64,000 bases of DNA from Bryoerythrophyllum caledonicum. Its lineage: Eukaryota > Streptophyta > Bryopsida > Pottiales > Pottiaceae. A program made the translations under genes and the position numbers. Under the pieces are notes generated by a model. That model worked only from the letters and a program-made list of their open reading frames with translations, ran no database searches and was not told the origin of the DNA. The stretch covers positions 19,165,332-19,229,331 of the forward strand of contig OZ020516.1 of the NCBI GenBank assembly GCA_963971425.1. Reading direction: 5' to 3'. Shown here piece by piece: positions 42,730 to 55,024 of the stretch; the stretch's first letter is position 1; the number at the start of each line of letters is the position of its first letter.

Positions 42730-44540
42730 TTTTGTTTTAACTTTTTGATGAGAAATACTCAAGGAATTTTAGGGGTACAAGTTGTAAAAAGGAATTTGTT
42801 GAAAATGTAATGATACAAAAATCTCTTGAACGTATATGAGGTGTATGAAAAGTTGGAATGTATAAAAATTTCCCATTCCACACATCCACTTATACTAAAA
42901 AACCATCAATAAAATTCATTTGGAAACGCGTAACATGCATTGTACATTCATTGTTCACATTGACATGGCCGCAACGTAGAAATATTTAATAAACATCCAT
43001 TTGAAGATTTTAAAAACTGACCTTCTAAATTTATAAAATAGTCAAAATCATTCTTGCACGAAGACATTATCCACATGGATTACATTACAACGTGCCCATG
43101 TATGATTAATCTTCATCTGAGTCACTATCACATCTTTGACTTGGCCTAACGCCACTTGAGTAAACATCATACAAGTTATTGTACTGCCTGTGCATGAAGC
43201 GGGATTCATCTTCGAGCCTGCAGATGTACTCTTCCTGGCTCTGTATAGTGGCTTCACGCATTTGTCTCTCAAACTCGGCATCTTCATCCTCACGAGGTCA
43301 AAACGTTGGTGGAGGTGTGTTGTCACTCTCATATGTGCTCCCGCCATATCCATCGTACAAGACGGGTGCATAGTTTGGGATGTGGTGGACTTTCCGTCGC
43401 GTGGTCGCGAAAGGGCGATCGGCCTCGGCAGATGGCGGACAGCGGTCCCCCCCTACGGATGGAATGGTCGTCCGCAGCGCGGTCGCCTCTGGTGGTGGAC
43501 GCCCGGCGCCGTCTGCCGGGCGGTTGGCCGGGGTAGCGGACGGCTATTTACCCCCGGGTAAACTGACCAAAGTCAATGTTGTCACCGGACGTCCTCCGTC
43601 CGGTCGACCGGACGTTATGGATGTCGAGCGTCCTGACCACTCTGTTTTTTTCTTGAAACTGAACAAAGTTAGCCATAGGATAAATCCTCTACACTTGGTC
43701 TGATTCTCATTTTAGAGTTTTAACTAAAACGACCTCCAAGTTTCACAACATATGCATATGACTTTCCTTCAAACTCAAAAAATCAGACTCCTATGCATTT
43801 TTGTCCAAGTCACGACTAATTCACATCCTAGGATGTCAACTAAAAAAACCTTCAGCGTTTCTTACAGCAGTGAAGATGCACCTGTACGTGAAATTGCAGA
43901 GCCGCCACGCTCAACGCCCCTAGAGGAAGCACCGTTCAATTCCTAAAAACCAGCACCAATACAACATGCATGTCAAATGTGCACAAATTTTACAATAACT
44001 TGCAGATGACTAGGATGTTTGATGTACTCATTGGTCTACCACGACCAAAAATATTAGTAGCGTAATTTTCTTACCAGATTCTTATTCATGTGGTACACTA
44101 TGAAATCAAATCACTTCGACTAAAATACAAAACACACAACAACTGATTTCATATATTCTATACCATTTCATTCGTAATATACAATTAGAATTACATACTG
44201 AACCTAGTCAGTGGTGCAGGCACTATTCATGCCGTCTACGTGCATCCTATGTTACAGATTCACCCTCTCCCCTCAAACTCCCTCAGTAAACACTACAAAT
44301 TCCGAACTCGGTGATTGAAGCGACTCATGTCCTTGCAATCACATCTGCCGACGACTCCTCATTTACAACTGAAAGTACTTTGTACCCGAACACAAAATCC
44401 CTACTCTACCATATACGGAAATAAAGTATGAGAATGACTTAGAAACATTGTGAGAACAATTCACCCCTTCAAGACGCCATAAACCCAATCATGGTGTAAA
44501 GGCAATGAACAAAAAATTATATACCCATGTCTGCAAAAGG
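42730..44540. other. mostly unassigned; GC-rich patch and a coding relic
   Basis: The minus strand at about 43390-43108 reads NYAPVLYDGYGGSTYESDN, one TGA, then a charged segment (EFERQMREATIQSQEEYIC) ending SDSDED and a stop. It looks like the acidic C-terminus of an unidentified protein, now broken. A GC-rich patch at 43390-43620 with CCGTCCGGTCGACCGGACG palindromes resembles the GC blocks of the 32-36 kb array. Nothing is seen in the remainder. Confidence 0.35.
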
Positions 44541-44555
44541 ACTTGAGACGTAGCA

Positions 44556-44669
44556 GAAGAAGAAGAAGAAGAAGAACGCCGGTCCCCGAAGGGGGCCGGC
44601 GTGAGTAAAGTGTCCGTTCGTTCCACCACTAAGTCCATGCCCACCGGGCATGGGTTAGTAGTATGAAAC
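44556..44669 (-). mobile_element. 114-bp LINE 3'-end insertion with 11-bp target duplication
   Basis: The minus strand holds only the last part of the LINE 3' UTR, its hairpin (C-rich stem with TTC loop) and about seven TTC units. The direct repeat GAGACGTAGCA flanks it at 44545-44555 and 44670-44680. This is a complete, extremely 5'-truncated LINE insertion and shows that the family duplicates 11 bp at its target. Confidence 0.92.
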
Positions 44670-44699
44670 GAGACGTAGCATATACTAGAGGAGGGCCAA

Positions 44700-45750
44700 A
44701 TCATTCATAATTTTGGAGGTCAGGCATACCTGAACTTACCGGTCTACACCCTTCAGCTAGCAGAACCACTGGGTTGACAGCTATTTCGCAGTAATCTCTG
44801 CACCAAAGGTCAAAACCTGTTCGCACATACTGCACAGAGTTACAAGGGCAACGACATTGAATTCCTTGGACATGTGAAACAACCCAGAAAGAGGGTAGGT
44901 TTTCCACAAGACAATACAAAGGCTAATGTTACCAAGGCCCAATACAAAAGTATCCCAGGTTGCTACAGAACTCAAAATTGATCTCGGTCCCAAGGGCTTT
45001 CGATCATTAAGTGTAGAGGAAACATTGATAGAATTGCAGTCCTAAAAGGGGGTTCAAGAAAAGGCCCACTAAATAAAGGAGTAAGCCTTGAACACCTTCT
45101 TTTCAGATAGGCCTTCTTTCGCGGTCCCATTGAACACTGGAGATAAGTTCAGAGCTGGCCAAAGTCAGGATGTGGAATCATCAACCAGAGATGAAGGGGA
45201 AAGAGAACTACCAACTGGTTTACCACACAAAACTTATGTTGTAAGGTCTGGTCTGAATATCATTACATTTTCAAGTACTCTGCTAAAATAAGGAGGGTAG
45301 CATAAGTACATAGAAGGCCTGATCATTCAAAAGATCAAGCGCCACAGATACAGTCCATGTGGTCTACCCTAGTGTCTTGAAGTGGCTCAATAATAATAAG
45401 GGACGTCAAAGGGAAAAGAAAGCAATTCACAATACAACTAGAAAAGGGAGTACTTCTCCACTATCTAATCGGTGGCATTATCACCAGTATGAAGTCTATG
45501 AGTAGAATGACCGATCAAAATAAACCATATGCAGTTTCAGTTGACAAGGTGGCATCTACATCTGAGTTAAGTGATAAGGCGCTAAGTAACAGGTGCTAAG
45601 TTCCAAAATATATTCAAACTCACAGGACATTTTGCAACAGATATGCTTTCCGTCATGGGCCAAGGGAACTGTCGCTTGAAACTTTTTGAATGGCTGCAGT
45701 GCTTCCGATTCTTTTTGGCTCATCCTAAATATATCACGCCATCCAGGTTT
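44700..45750. other. no gene recognised
   Basis: Moderate GC content and purine-rich, with scattered short open frames. It may be remains of a retrotransposon, but no motif supports this. Confidence 0.35.
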
Positions 45751-45754
45751 GGCC

Positions 45755-45777
45755 CTAACCCTAAACCCTAAACCTAG
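45755..45777 (+). repeat. telomere-like CCCTAAA words beside the Cactin copy
   Basis: CCCTAACCCTAAACCCTAAA lies just beyond one end of the Cactin copy. ACCCTAAACCTA recurs at about 47398-47409 and again near 47440 beyond the other end. Confidence 0.6.
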
Positions 45778-45854
45778 TCAACAAGCGGCTCAAGGATCGG
45801 TACAAGATGCACGAGTTTACGTGGCTCATCAAAGCTCTCTGCAAAACGCCGCCT

Positions 45855-47395
45855 CTATTGCTGATACCTAGATCTCTTGAAATGGAAGTACGTATGCAAA
45901 ATGCCCCCCTCAAACGTGCACTTGAAGCCTTTCTTCAAAGAGTATTCCCATTCTTTATTCACAATGCGAAACGCAATGTCCTCGTATGGCAGACCGGCAT
46001 GAAAGCAAATCAGGCACGTCTCCCCGTCGCTTCCGCGTCTCTCAGTGAAATACGTAGGCGCCTTGGCCTTCTCCACCAGATCAGGATAGAAAATGTTGAA
46101 GTTGTACCCCTGCACCATCTTGGGGGCGAATTGTCGTGGTCGTAGTGCGTCTGGTTGTACTTGTTCCACTCGTACCCCGTGTGCACCCTGTTCAAATACT
46201 TGGGCTTCCAGGGCCTATAACTGTCGTGCCACCGATACACTTGCAACTCAAGATTGACCTCGGACCCGGGAATCAACATCGTCTCGCCATCCTCCATTCC
46301 CTCCATCAATTTCATCACAGAGGCGCGCTCCAAAGGTGTGAGCTCCAGAGGATCCTCTTTAGGGAACCTACGTTGCTGCTCATCAAAAACCTGGGCCCTT
46401 TCCCTCTCCAGATCGGCCTTGTCTGCTTCAGGGTCCAGCACTTTCGTATCATCGACCACTTGTATAGGCTTTGGAGAGTAGTTGCCCACGTAGTGTTCTT
46501 CGTCTTCTTGTTGCGCTTGAGGTTCTGGTGAGACTGCGACCTCGTGCTCCCAATCACTTGTACTAGGCTTCTCCTCTTGTTGAGGCTCTTTGGTGAAAGG
46601 TTGCACCCCAACGTATTCAATATGTTTCAAATGGTTTTGAAGTAAGTCAGCATGTATTTGCCTCAACCGGGCCTTGGCTTTATAGAGGTGCAAAAGCTTT
46701 AGAATTGCCTCCCAGTACTCCACAATTTGCGTTGTGTCTGTTAGCATCTTGGCCTCTGTCTCTTCTTGCAAAGTATCCAACTCCGATATGCTCTTATCCT
46801 GCAACATGTGATCTACTTCGTCATACACTCCGTGGAGGCCCAAGTTTTCTACCAAGAGGTCCTCTCCACGCAGGCTTGTCTGATTAAGCGCGTCTCTCTT
46901 GCGAATTTCCCAATCACAAACAACCATCATGGATTCCTAGAATTGGATGTGAGTTTGAGTTGCCCGGTCCATTTCAAAGTACATTTTGATATCTTGACGA
47001 AGCTCTTCCATCTCCTTCATAGTCAAACCCTTGTAAATGTTGTACGGCTCAGGGTCAAAATAACCCGCAGACATGAGGTTTAAAGAATTTGAAAGCAAAT
47101 CAATCGGCTTAGCTCGGCCATCCCGCAAACAAATTTCAGACCTCAATTCACTTTGTTTGAGGTGGAACTCCTCCTCCTCCTTCAGTCAGTCGTGATATTG
47201 AGCCCTTGCTCTCCCTCGAGTTAGCAACGCCATCTGATCCTCATGTTGCGCTTTCTTAATCGCCCACTCCTCTCTCCGCTTCTTTACCTTCTCAATCTCT
47301 ACCATCCTCCCGCTGTCGTTTCTTCTCCGACTTCAGGCTCATCTCCGATAGTGTCAAACCTTGAGTCAAATCACGCTCTATCTTCTTCAGCCAGA
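45855..47395 (-). pseudogene. CACTIN-like pseudogene: Cactin (CTN) retrocopy, 5'-truncated
   Basis: The minus strand reads FVWLKKIERDLTQGL and EKKRQRE, then a frameshift near 47307. It continues IEKVKKRREEWAIKKAQ and FHLKQSELRSE, with an in-frame TGA at 47186-47188 and a TAG at 46937-46939, each at a position normally Trp. A long stretch follows through VVEYWEA-like and RVHTGYEWNKYNQTHYDHDN sequence. A one-base loss at about 46120 precedes GYNFNIFYPDL, PYEDIAFRIVNKEWEYS and GFKCTFEGGI to the stop at 45855. This covers the conserved body and C-terminal domain of Cactin, a nuclear splicing-associated protein. No introns interrupt 1.5 kb, although plant Cactin genes have introns, so it is probably a processed copy. 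Four lesions make it non-functional. Confidence 0.85.
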
Positions 47396-47839
47396 CAAAC
47401 CCTAAACCTATGGTCTCCCTAAATCCCGTGACCCTAAACCTATGGTCACTTTTAGGGTGGCTTACCTTACTATACATACTAGGATCATCCTTCTGTGGCT
47501 CTCTAAGAGATTATCCTTGGAAAATAAAGTTCACCTTGATTTCTGTTATGTGAGAAATTTTATTATGAAGAATGTCCATCATATTTGGAAGCTACATGTA
47601 GTCAAATCTCAATCCAGCAACCCTACGGTGGAAAGTGTCAGTTTCTTAATCCTCTACCGCCCAGCTATGGTTCTGATTTTTTTCCTTATACTACGTTCGA
47701 TAGAAATATGATGTCTAATTTTAGTATCTAACCTTACATAATTGAACTCAAACCATGACTTAAACTTTGGGGAGAATTTGCACAACATCCGACCGTTGAC
47801 GGAATAGATTATTTTGTTTAAAGTTACCGGATATTGGTA
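47396..47839. other. spacer, no gene recognised
   Basis: It begins with repeated CCTAAACCTATGGTC words and then becomes AT-rich. Nothing else is seen. Confidence 0.4.
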
Positions 47840-49025
47840 ATGAAAATTGTGGATTTTGGAGGGTGTACCACTTTAACCATCAATAGATTCTTGCAAAAAA
47901 AAGTTGTACTTTGAACAAAATTGGTTCACATGTGCACTAGGTTGATAGCTTTGCATTGACATATCATATGTGAAGAAAATATTTATACACAATTATTGAT
48001 GATTTTTTTTGCTTTTGTCTACTTGATTGTATACTAAAATGTTCCAAACTTATATGGATCAAAACGGAAGTTTTGTATGTAAGGAGAAGGATCAACAATC
48101 ACAAAACAATGAAGAATGTCTTAAAGACAATGTTCAATCAAGATTCAAAATTCAAGGCCATAATCAATGTGCATGTGTGTGAAATGCAACATAGTATGCG
48201 GCATGGTATTCACTGGTGTATTCACTATATTTTAGTGTATTTGAAGTATTTTGTGTTGTATTCCTAGCTTTTCCATGAGTGCTATTACTCCAAATCATTG
48301 TTGGAGAGTGTTCATTTAATGAGCAAATCTGATCTTCGTATCTCAAAGCCTAATTCCTCATGGATTTCATGTAAATTGAGTTTTAGCACCTCTAAAGGCC
48401 TATTTTGGGCTCCCTAGGTTGTAAAGGATTAAACCTTTACTATCTTCGAGCCGAGAGGACCAAATGTGGTCTCTGGATGTGTCAAATCTTAATTTGTATG
48501 AAATCCTTAAGGAATTAGGTCGTGAAAATTGACAAACAGAGTTGGGCACACGTTACATGTGCACTCTACAAAAATCAAATCACAATTAGATTGGAGTTAA
48601 AGAACTCATGGGAAAGCTAGGAATACATTGTTAAATACATCAAATACACTAAACTACAATGAGTACCATGCCACATACTATGTTGTATCTCATACACATG
48701 CAAAAAGATTTTGGTCTTAAATTTTGATTGGAACTTGTCTTTAAGAGACTCTTCATTGTTTTGTGGTTGTTGATCTCTCTCATTGCATACAAAACCTCCG
48801 TATTGAATCGTATAAGTTTGGTACATTTTTATGTATTCAATCAAGTAGACAAAAGTCAAAAAAATCATCAATAATTATTTCTAATTTTTACTTCACATAT
48901 GACATATCAATGCAAAAGCTACCAACCTAGTGCACATCTAAACCCCTTCATTTAAAGTACAAATTTTCTTGCAAAATCTATTGATTGAAAAAGTAGTACA
49001 CCACGGAGCTCAAATTTTCCACGGA
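47840..49025. mobile_element. large foldback element, arms about 430 bp
   Basis: The left arm (about 47840-48279) and right arm (about 48605-49025) are imperfect inverses. The inner ends TTCCTAGCTTTTCCATGAG and CTCATGGGAAAGCTAGGAAT are nearly exact. The centre of about 330 bp is non-coding. No target duplication could be fixed because the outer ends are diverged. Long-armed foldback elements of this kind are usually Mutator-like or hAT-derived; the superfamily is unknown here. Confidence 0.7.
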
Positions 49026-49104
49026 AGTGATCTCTAGCAGTTAACGTGCCCAAACACAGGTTAATGGATCAATATACACCACTGTGATTGTGTTGGAACA
49101 TTAC

Positions 49105-49327
49105 TCTCAAAATGATGTTTAGCGAATCCACATTAATTGATTCATAAATGCAGTAAGTTTTTATTCTTGATGAATACTAATACCAACTATGTCTACATTG
49201 ATCCCCCTCGTTGAGTAGTACAGAAAGTTGTGCTCTCGGTAAAAAAATTACATCAAAAGTAAAAAACTATGGCACTTCCAAATCATACAGTGTGGATACA
49301 CTAAACATCATTTTCAGTGTACCTGAT
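49105..49327 (-). mobile_element. MITE, family shared with 56151-56379
   Basis: Inverted arms (about 49105-49171 and 49251-49320) surround a centre that, reverse-complemented, matches the copy at 56.2 kb. Shared centre words are GAGCACAAC and GAGGGGGATCA. It is diverged and non-coding. Confidence 0.7.
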
Positions 49328-49339
49328 ATTGCACTAATC

Positions 49340-50287
49340 CTCCAAATCAACCTCAAGGTTTGCATAGAAGCGGGTATCAACTGGATGAAAAAACAGTACG
49401 ACCATAGTATCTCCACAGTATGACCCTAGTATCACCGCAGCACGACACGGTTATCAACCCACCGAAAAGAAATGCGCAGCCAAATTCAACACCAACGCTC
49501 TCTAATCTACAAAAGCCGAAGACCATGTTGGCCGTGGGTACATAATCGCGGTTATACACACCCCAGAGGTCTGGGCGGGCTCGTCGTGAGCTTCAAGTGC
49601 TGCATTCGCCATCGTCCTTGTCAAGCTCTCCAAGAACTCGCTCGTCTTCATGAATGCATCGTTTTCCCACAATTTTCACGAAGAACATCGAGCCTTCGAC
49701 AACGTGAGAGTGAGCGCAGGTCCTTGGATGTGTAAGTGCGTAAGTGAAAGCATCATGAGATGGCGGATGGTTGCTTCAGTTGGATCGGCTTCGTAGGGAG
49801 AAGAGTGTTAGAGCTTGTGTCTGATTTGCGGTACTACGGTTGGAGGTTACGGCCCGTATTCCATGAAAAAGACTCCGGCATTAGATTCTTCGGTCCGCAT
49901 CCCGACGATGAAGTCGATGCTCTCAACAGGAGAGAACACAGTCAGCGTCGCAGCTAGCTAGGTTTCGAGTTTCAAGGTTCGGTTCTACGTCGTAGTGTTG
50001 CTTGGTTGCGGGTTTAGGCTGTTTTCTGTTAGGAAGTAACTTGTGCTGGTGCGCGTTATCCTTTCGATAGATTGAACTCATGAATAATCTGTAGAAATTT
50101 TTATTCCGCTCATCAACTTCGAGAAGTGTTCTCACATCATGTGATGTGAACCTGGTATAATGAGAAGAACTGATTGGATTCGTTTTAATTGCTTCTAGGC
50201 TAAAATAACATCGTCTGGAATAGCCGGAGGAGAGGATTCTTGGATTGTTAAAAAATTGAGGAGGAAAGCGCTTTCGAGGAAGGATTG
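49340..50287. other. upstream region of the HOTHEAD-like gene
   Basis: Contains a short open frame at 49760-49957 (MADGCFSWIGFVGRRVLEL onward, ending in an Arg-rich tail) with no recognised relatives; it could be an upstream ORF or a small gene. The start codon of the HOTHEAD-like gene follows at 50288. No TATA box is placed with confidence. Confidence 0.35.
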
Positions 50288-52990
50288 ATGAAATTCGCGA
50301 GAATGAGAGGCACCGCAGTATGGAGGATTGTTGCCGTTGACGTGATCGTGATTGAGTTGCTGCTCTCGATTCTGCCTCTCGTCGTCGCGGCTGGTGTGTG
50401 AATTCTCTGCCTTCTAGCTTTGCAATCATGATCCTCTAAAATCTTCGGTGTCTAATGTGGTAAGTTCACAGCTAGTCGGCCATTATTGTAGAAGTAATCA
50501 CTGCACTGCTGTTCGGAACTAAGCAGTTTAGAGCGAGTTCACCAACAGCAAGTTAAAACGGCAGTGGAACGTCAACTGAAACTGGCTGTGCTCTTTCTGT
50601 TTCATATGCAAATAAAAAAACAATTGCAATATCGTTTTCATGCCAAGTGCATAATGATGAATCGAAAAAGGATTAAGTCGTGTACCAGTAGCACGAGGCG
50701 TCTGTTCATGCTTTGGGATATGAATCAGTCCGAGCAGACAGACGAAGGATTTTGAGCAGTTTTTCTAGACTAAGTATCGATATTTAAAATAGGCTTTGAC
50801 ACATTTATGACCAGCAGCAAACATTATATGTTAACCAGGCCGAGAGTACCCTTTTGTGAAGTATGCCTCTGTGGCACCACTTCATGCAACCGATTATGAC
50901 TACATCATTGTTGGCGGAGGAACTGCTGGTTGTCCTCTAGCGGCCACCTTGTCTCTTAACTACTCGGTTCTGCTGCTGGAGAGAGGAAACACACCTTATG
51001 GCAACCCCGACATTGAGAATGAGACCAATTTCGGACGGCTCATCTCAAACATCCACGGAAACACCTGGTTCTCGCCCGTGCAGAGCTTCCAATCGCAGGA
51101 TGGCGTTTTCAACAGGCGCGCTCGAGTCCTCGGAGGAGGCAGCGCAATCAATGCAGGTTTCTATAGTCGTGCCAGCGACGAATATGTGACGAGAGCGGGT
51201 TGGGACAAGGGCATGGCAGCCTCTGCATATGCGTGGGTTGAGGCTACTGTGGCGTTTTTCCCTCGATTACAGCAGTGGCAATCAGCAGTGAGAGACGCAC
51301 TATTGGAGGTAGGAATCGGTCCAGATAATGGGAATTCGTATGAGCATGTGAAGGGCACAAAGGTAGGAGGCTCCATCTTTGACGACGCTGGCAAGCGTCA
51401 CACAGCGGCCGACCTTCTCCAGCACGCAAACTCGGATAACATCACGGTGCTTCTCTTCGCGAACGTACACAGGATTCTCTTCGCCCCGGCAGGTATCTAA
51501 AAGTCGTGCTTAACCTTGCATCAATTGGATTTAGAAAACTGTTGCAAATGCGTGTATCTTGTCGCAATGCGCGAGCAAAGGATTAGATTTCAAGTGACGT
51601 CTGCGGGTTTCAATTCCGTCTTGTGCTACGCCATTGCTCTTTAAAACCCAAACGTGAAGCAATTTTCAGTCAACAGGGCACCTCTGGCCAGTTCATCAGT
51701 TCCACTTGTTATCTTAGGTGTTAAGTACTCATGGATGAATTTTGTTTACATGGCAGTGCCAGGGACCCCGCCCAGAGCCAGCGGGGTCGTGTTCTCAGAC
51801 AGCTTAGGAGTTCGGCATCAGGCATTCCTTCGTCAAGGCCTAAAGAGCGAGGTTCTGGTGGCTGCTGGGGCTCTTGGAAGTCCACACTTGCTGATGTTGA
51901 GCGGGGTGGGAGATGCAGCCGTTCTCAAGTCACATGACATTCCTGTCGTGTTGAATCTGTCTGGCGTCGGGAAGGGCATGGCTGACAACCCATCTAACGC
52001 CATATACGTGCCTTCTCCAATTCCTGTTGAGACCTCATTGGTTCAGACAGTGGGGATCACAGAGTTCGGAGGCATCATCGAAGCAGCGAGTGGGGCCCAA
52101 ACAAGTATGTCTCAAGTGGCAGCGCTGGGAACAGTGGCCCCGGGGTTAAGAGACGAGGCTCTAATGTTACAATATGCGGAGGAGATTCAGAAGCTGCCGC
52201 AGGAAACACAAAGAATACTGGGACGGGCGGGTGTTATCTTGCAGAAGGTGGATGGCCCTGTGTCGTCAGGGAGTCTTTCTTTGAACGAGATAAACATTGA
52301 AGACAGCCCCCTAGTACGATTCAACTACTTCTCAGCGCCTGAAGATCTTTTTACTTGCATCGAAACTACGCGAGTAGTGCATCAAATTTTGAAGACGGAG
52401 ACCATGAGAAACTTTACGTACACGAGCTTGCCCGACGCTACAAGGCAGAATGTGCAGATGATCGGGAACTGTATGCCTGTTGATCCGGATGTGACTACAC
52501 TCGCTGACTGGTGCCGTAACACGGTTACCACCATCTGGCACTATCACGGGGGCTGTCAAGTGGGGAGTGTTGTGGATGAGGTATACCGAGTCATTGGTAC
52601 TGCTGGTTTGAGAGTCATCGACGGATCTACCTTCAATTCTTCCCCAGGGACAAATCCGCAAGCAACAGTGATGATGCTCGGCAGGTATAATACTCTCACC
52701 ATCTACAGGTGGCAACAGCCTTGTCATCTGCTCAAAAGATCTGTATGCAAAGCTTTACAATGCAAGTAGATGATGAAGCTGTAACTAGTTTCCAAAATTC
52801 CGCATGATGGCGATATCCCACGTCACTCAACTACCAGTTCCACATGTAGGGCGAGTGTTTCGTATAGACGAAATTCTGAGGATCTACTTTGGAATGAGAT
52901 AGATGACGCAGAGTTTTCCTGGACTGCTTATTAACTAATGCGTAAGTGAATAGGTACATGGGTCTGAAGATACATCAGGATCGACAATAA
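50288..52990 (+). CDS. HTH-like: HOTHEAD-like GMC oxidoreductase (four exons)
   Basis: Exons from splice signals and phase are 50288-50393, 50839-51492, 51757-52684 and 52954-52990, giving 574 residues, close to Arabidopsis HOTHEAD. Exon 1 encodes a hydrophobic signal peptide (VIELLLSILPLVVAAG). Exon 2 begins with the FAD-binding motif YDYIIVGGGTAGCPLA and carries the GMC signature RARVLGGGSAINAGF. Exon 3 has VAAGALGSPHLLMLSGVG, the active-site HYHGGCQVG and GTNPQATVMMLGR. The last exon of 37 bases supplies YMGLKI and the stop. The family oxidises alcohols with FAD; HOTHEAD acts in the secretory pathway on long-chain omega-hydroxy fatty acids for cuticle formation. Mandelonitrile-lyase-like members also exist, so the substrate is inferred. 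No lesion is visible and all phases match. Confidence 0.92.
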
Positions 52991-54360
52991 TCCCTCCCCG
53001 AACATATCTTGCTCGATCGGCTTGTGGAGATGCAATCAGTTTGAAAGCTGTAGGCTGAAGCAGAGATCGACTATACAGAGAAGACATTTGTGATGATATC
53101 CTTCTTGTCCAAGACAATTTGCAGTCACACAACGGATATCAGAGAGTAGTTGGGGTTTTAGCTCTTGCAACTATCTCGAAGACTATATTCGTTGATGCAG
53201 GATCCTTGCTCAACTTAGCTGTACTCATTGTTGTGCTTGATCCTTGTGTTCTTGATGAGGTGCTATTCAAAGACATCTTAGGCTTTCCTCCAGAAGTGCA
53301 CAATCGCTTGGAAGGGTGCATCATGAAACTTTGATCCTTGTAGTACCCTGGAAGCTGTGACCTTGAAGGAGTAACCCCATGAATATATAAACCAGAGTAG
53401 TCTCAAGTAGAAATCACTGGTAGATCCAGTTCACATGACATATTAACTCAATCTTCAAATTTGCTTGCAGATACTTACAGGTATGGCTCCGAAACCCAGG
53501 TCTCTAGAAATAATGTTTAGGTCTCTTTTCCTACATAAATGAGGGATGCACTGGAAAGTACCTAGCTCGTGAGGGTCTCTGGTGAAGTGGAAGTTGATGC
53601 TTGTTTTCGAGATGCCTTGCTTTCCATCACGTTTCCTCTTGTTGCTGATGCAGGATGCGCCACTTTTTTGGCAGATTCTTGTTCCAACTTTCGCAATCCA
53701 GAAAGACCTATCTGAAAACAAATATGTAGTATATTTCAGGCCTGTATTGAACCTCAAACTCTGAGAAGTTCATTGGCAGGCCACGTTAAAGTACTGCCAA
53801 AGAAATAGATAGATCATCATTCAAATATTGTACCTGAGGAAGACTTCAGATTGGCCATTTTCTGTTTACAGAGTATCACTCTGTTTCTCCCGGACTCCAT
53901 ACTTTCTCTTCCAATGTGCTTATTAGGTTGGTGAAATTTTTACAGGAGATGGTGGGAAAGGAAACTGCAGCAAGTCAAGGCGCTAAAATGAGACGGCATC
54001 AGCTATCACTTTGGTAAGCTTCTTTCCTTGTGGCTATCTAGGCAACATGGGTGGTGCAAGATTACTAAGTCAAGCTTAATTAGGAGAAAGGTGAGGACAA
54101 GTTGGCAATGAAGGTAATAAGAGGAAGTCTACAGAATGATAAGGAGGCTGTAGTACCTTCATCTTCTAGTGTGGGCCAATGTCTATTGGATGGCCACCCA
54201 ATCAACCCATCACCTTTCACCACCAGTTCATAAGCTTGCAAATCACTTTCATGCTCTCCTTCTCCAACATCAACGCTGCCTCCATCAACGCCTCCGAAAC
54301 CTACAAGTGCTCCCAACGCCAGTCCTAATTCTTTTGTTATTTAGCCATAAACAATCCTAA
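52991..54360 (-). other. possible multi-exon gene on the minus strand, unrecognised
   Basis: Several minus-strand segments look exon-like. One near 54316-54130 ends DGLIGWPSNRHWPTLEDEG before a GTACTA. A short one near 53860 lies between AG and GT signals. Another spans about 53713-53570, and a Ser/Thr-rich piece lies at 53324-53139 (MMHPSKRLCTSGGKPKMS onward, then stop). Phases could not be joined convincingly and no family was recognised. If real, the gene is convergent with the HOTHEAD-like gene. Confidence 0.25.
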
Positions 54361-55022
54361 TTCCTTTGCTCATTCCTCTTTGAACTGCCAATTACCAATG
54401 ATGCATCAATTTTACGAGTGGTCTCAAACTCTGATTATTGAGTGAGATTTTTTCCAGAAAACTTATTCGATGCAATGTGTGATGGGTGTTCATCTACCAT
54501 TCATAAGGCAAGACTAATTGTGTACTTTGTAGAGATAATAGGGAAGACTTATAAAAGTCTCATTATATGTGCATGAAATGCAAAATATCACATACTTTAT
54601 TGAAAACATATATATAACTACAGTCTAGTATATATGCAAAGATTACAATGAGTATGCATCATTTGTCTTGATCAAAGCCCTTCCAGTCTACCATACAATC
54701 TTTGATCAAAGTCTTTCATTCTATAATTAAAAAAAACAAAAATCTATTTAGCCAATCTTTGGTACTCTAGAAATTAATTTACGGTTCATTTACACCAATG
54801 TTCCAATTCTAATAAATCCATTTGTAGTACTGGATTTTATATCACAACCATAATTTTGGGCATTTTGTTGTATTATTTGCACCACATCATGACAAGTTCC
54901 AAAATTTGTATATTCTTTGTAATTTATAATTGTAGATTCTTCAGCTCTTGAATTAAATAAATGACTCTTTGACTTGAAGTATTATTATTCCATCCTTTTT
55001 AGAAACTGGTATCCAAATTCTA
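54361..55022. other. AT-rich spacer, no gene recognised
   Basis: No coding or structural signal is seen before the inverted-repeat element that begins at 55025. Confidence 0.4.
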
Positions 55023-55024
55023 TA

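Noticed and set aside
43306-43703. Plus-strand GC-rich open frames at 43.3-43.7 kb as genes
   Set aside because: Frames follow GC composition only and lie over palindromic GC words; a minus-strand relic is the more protein-like reading of part of it.
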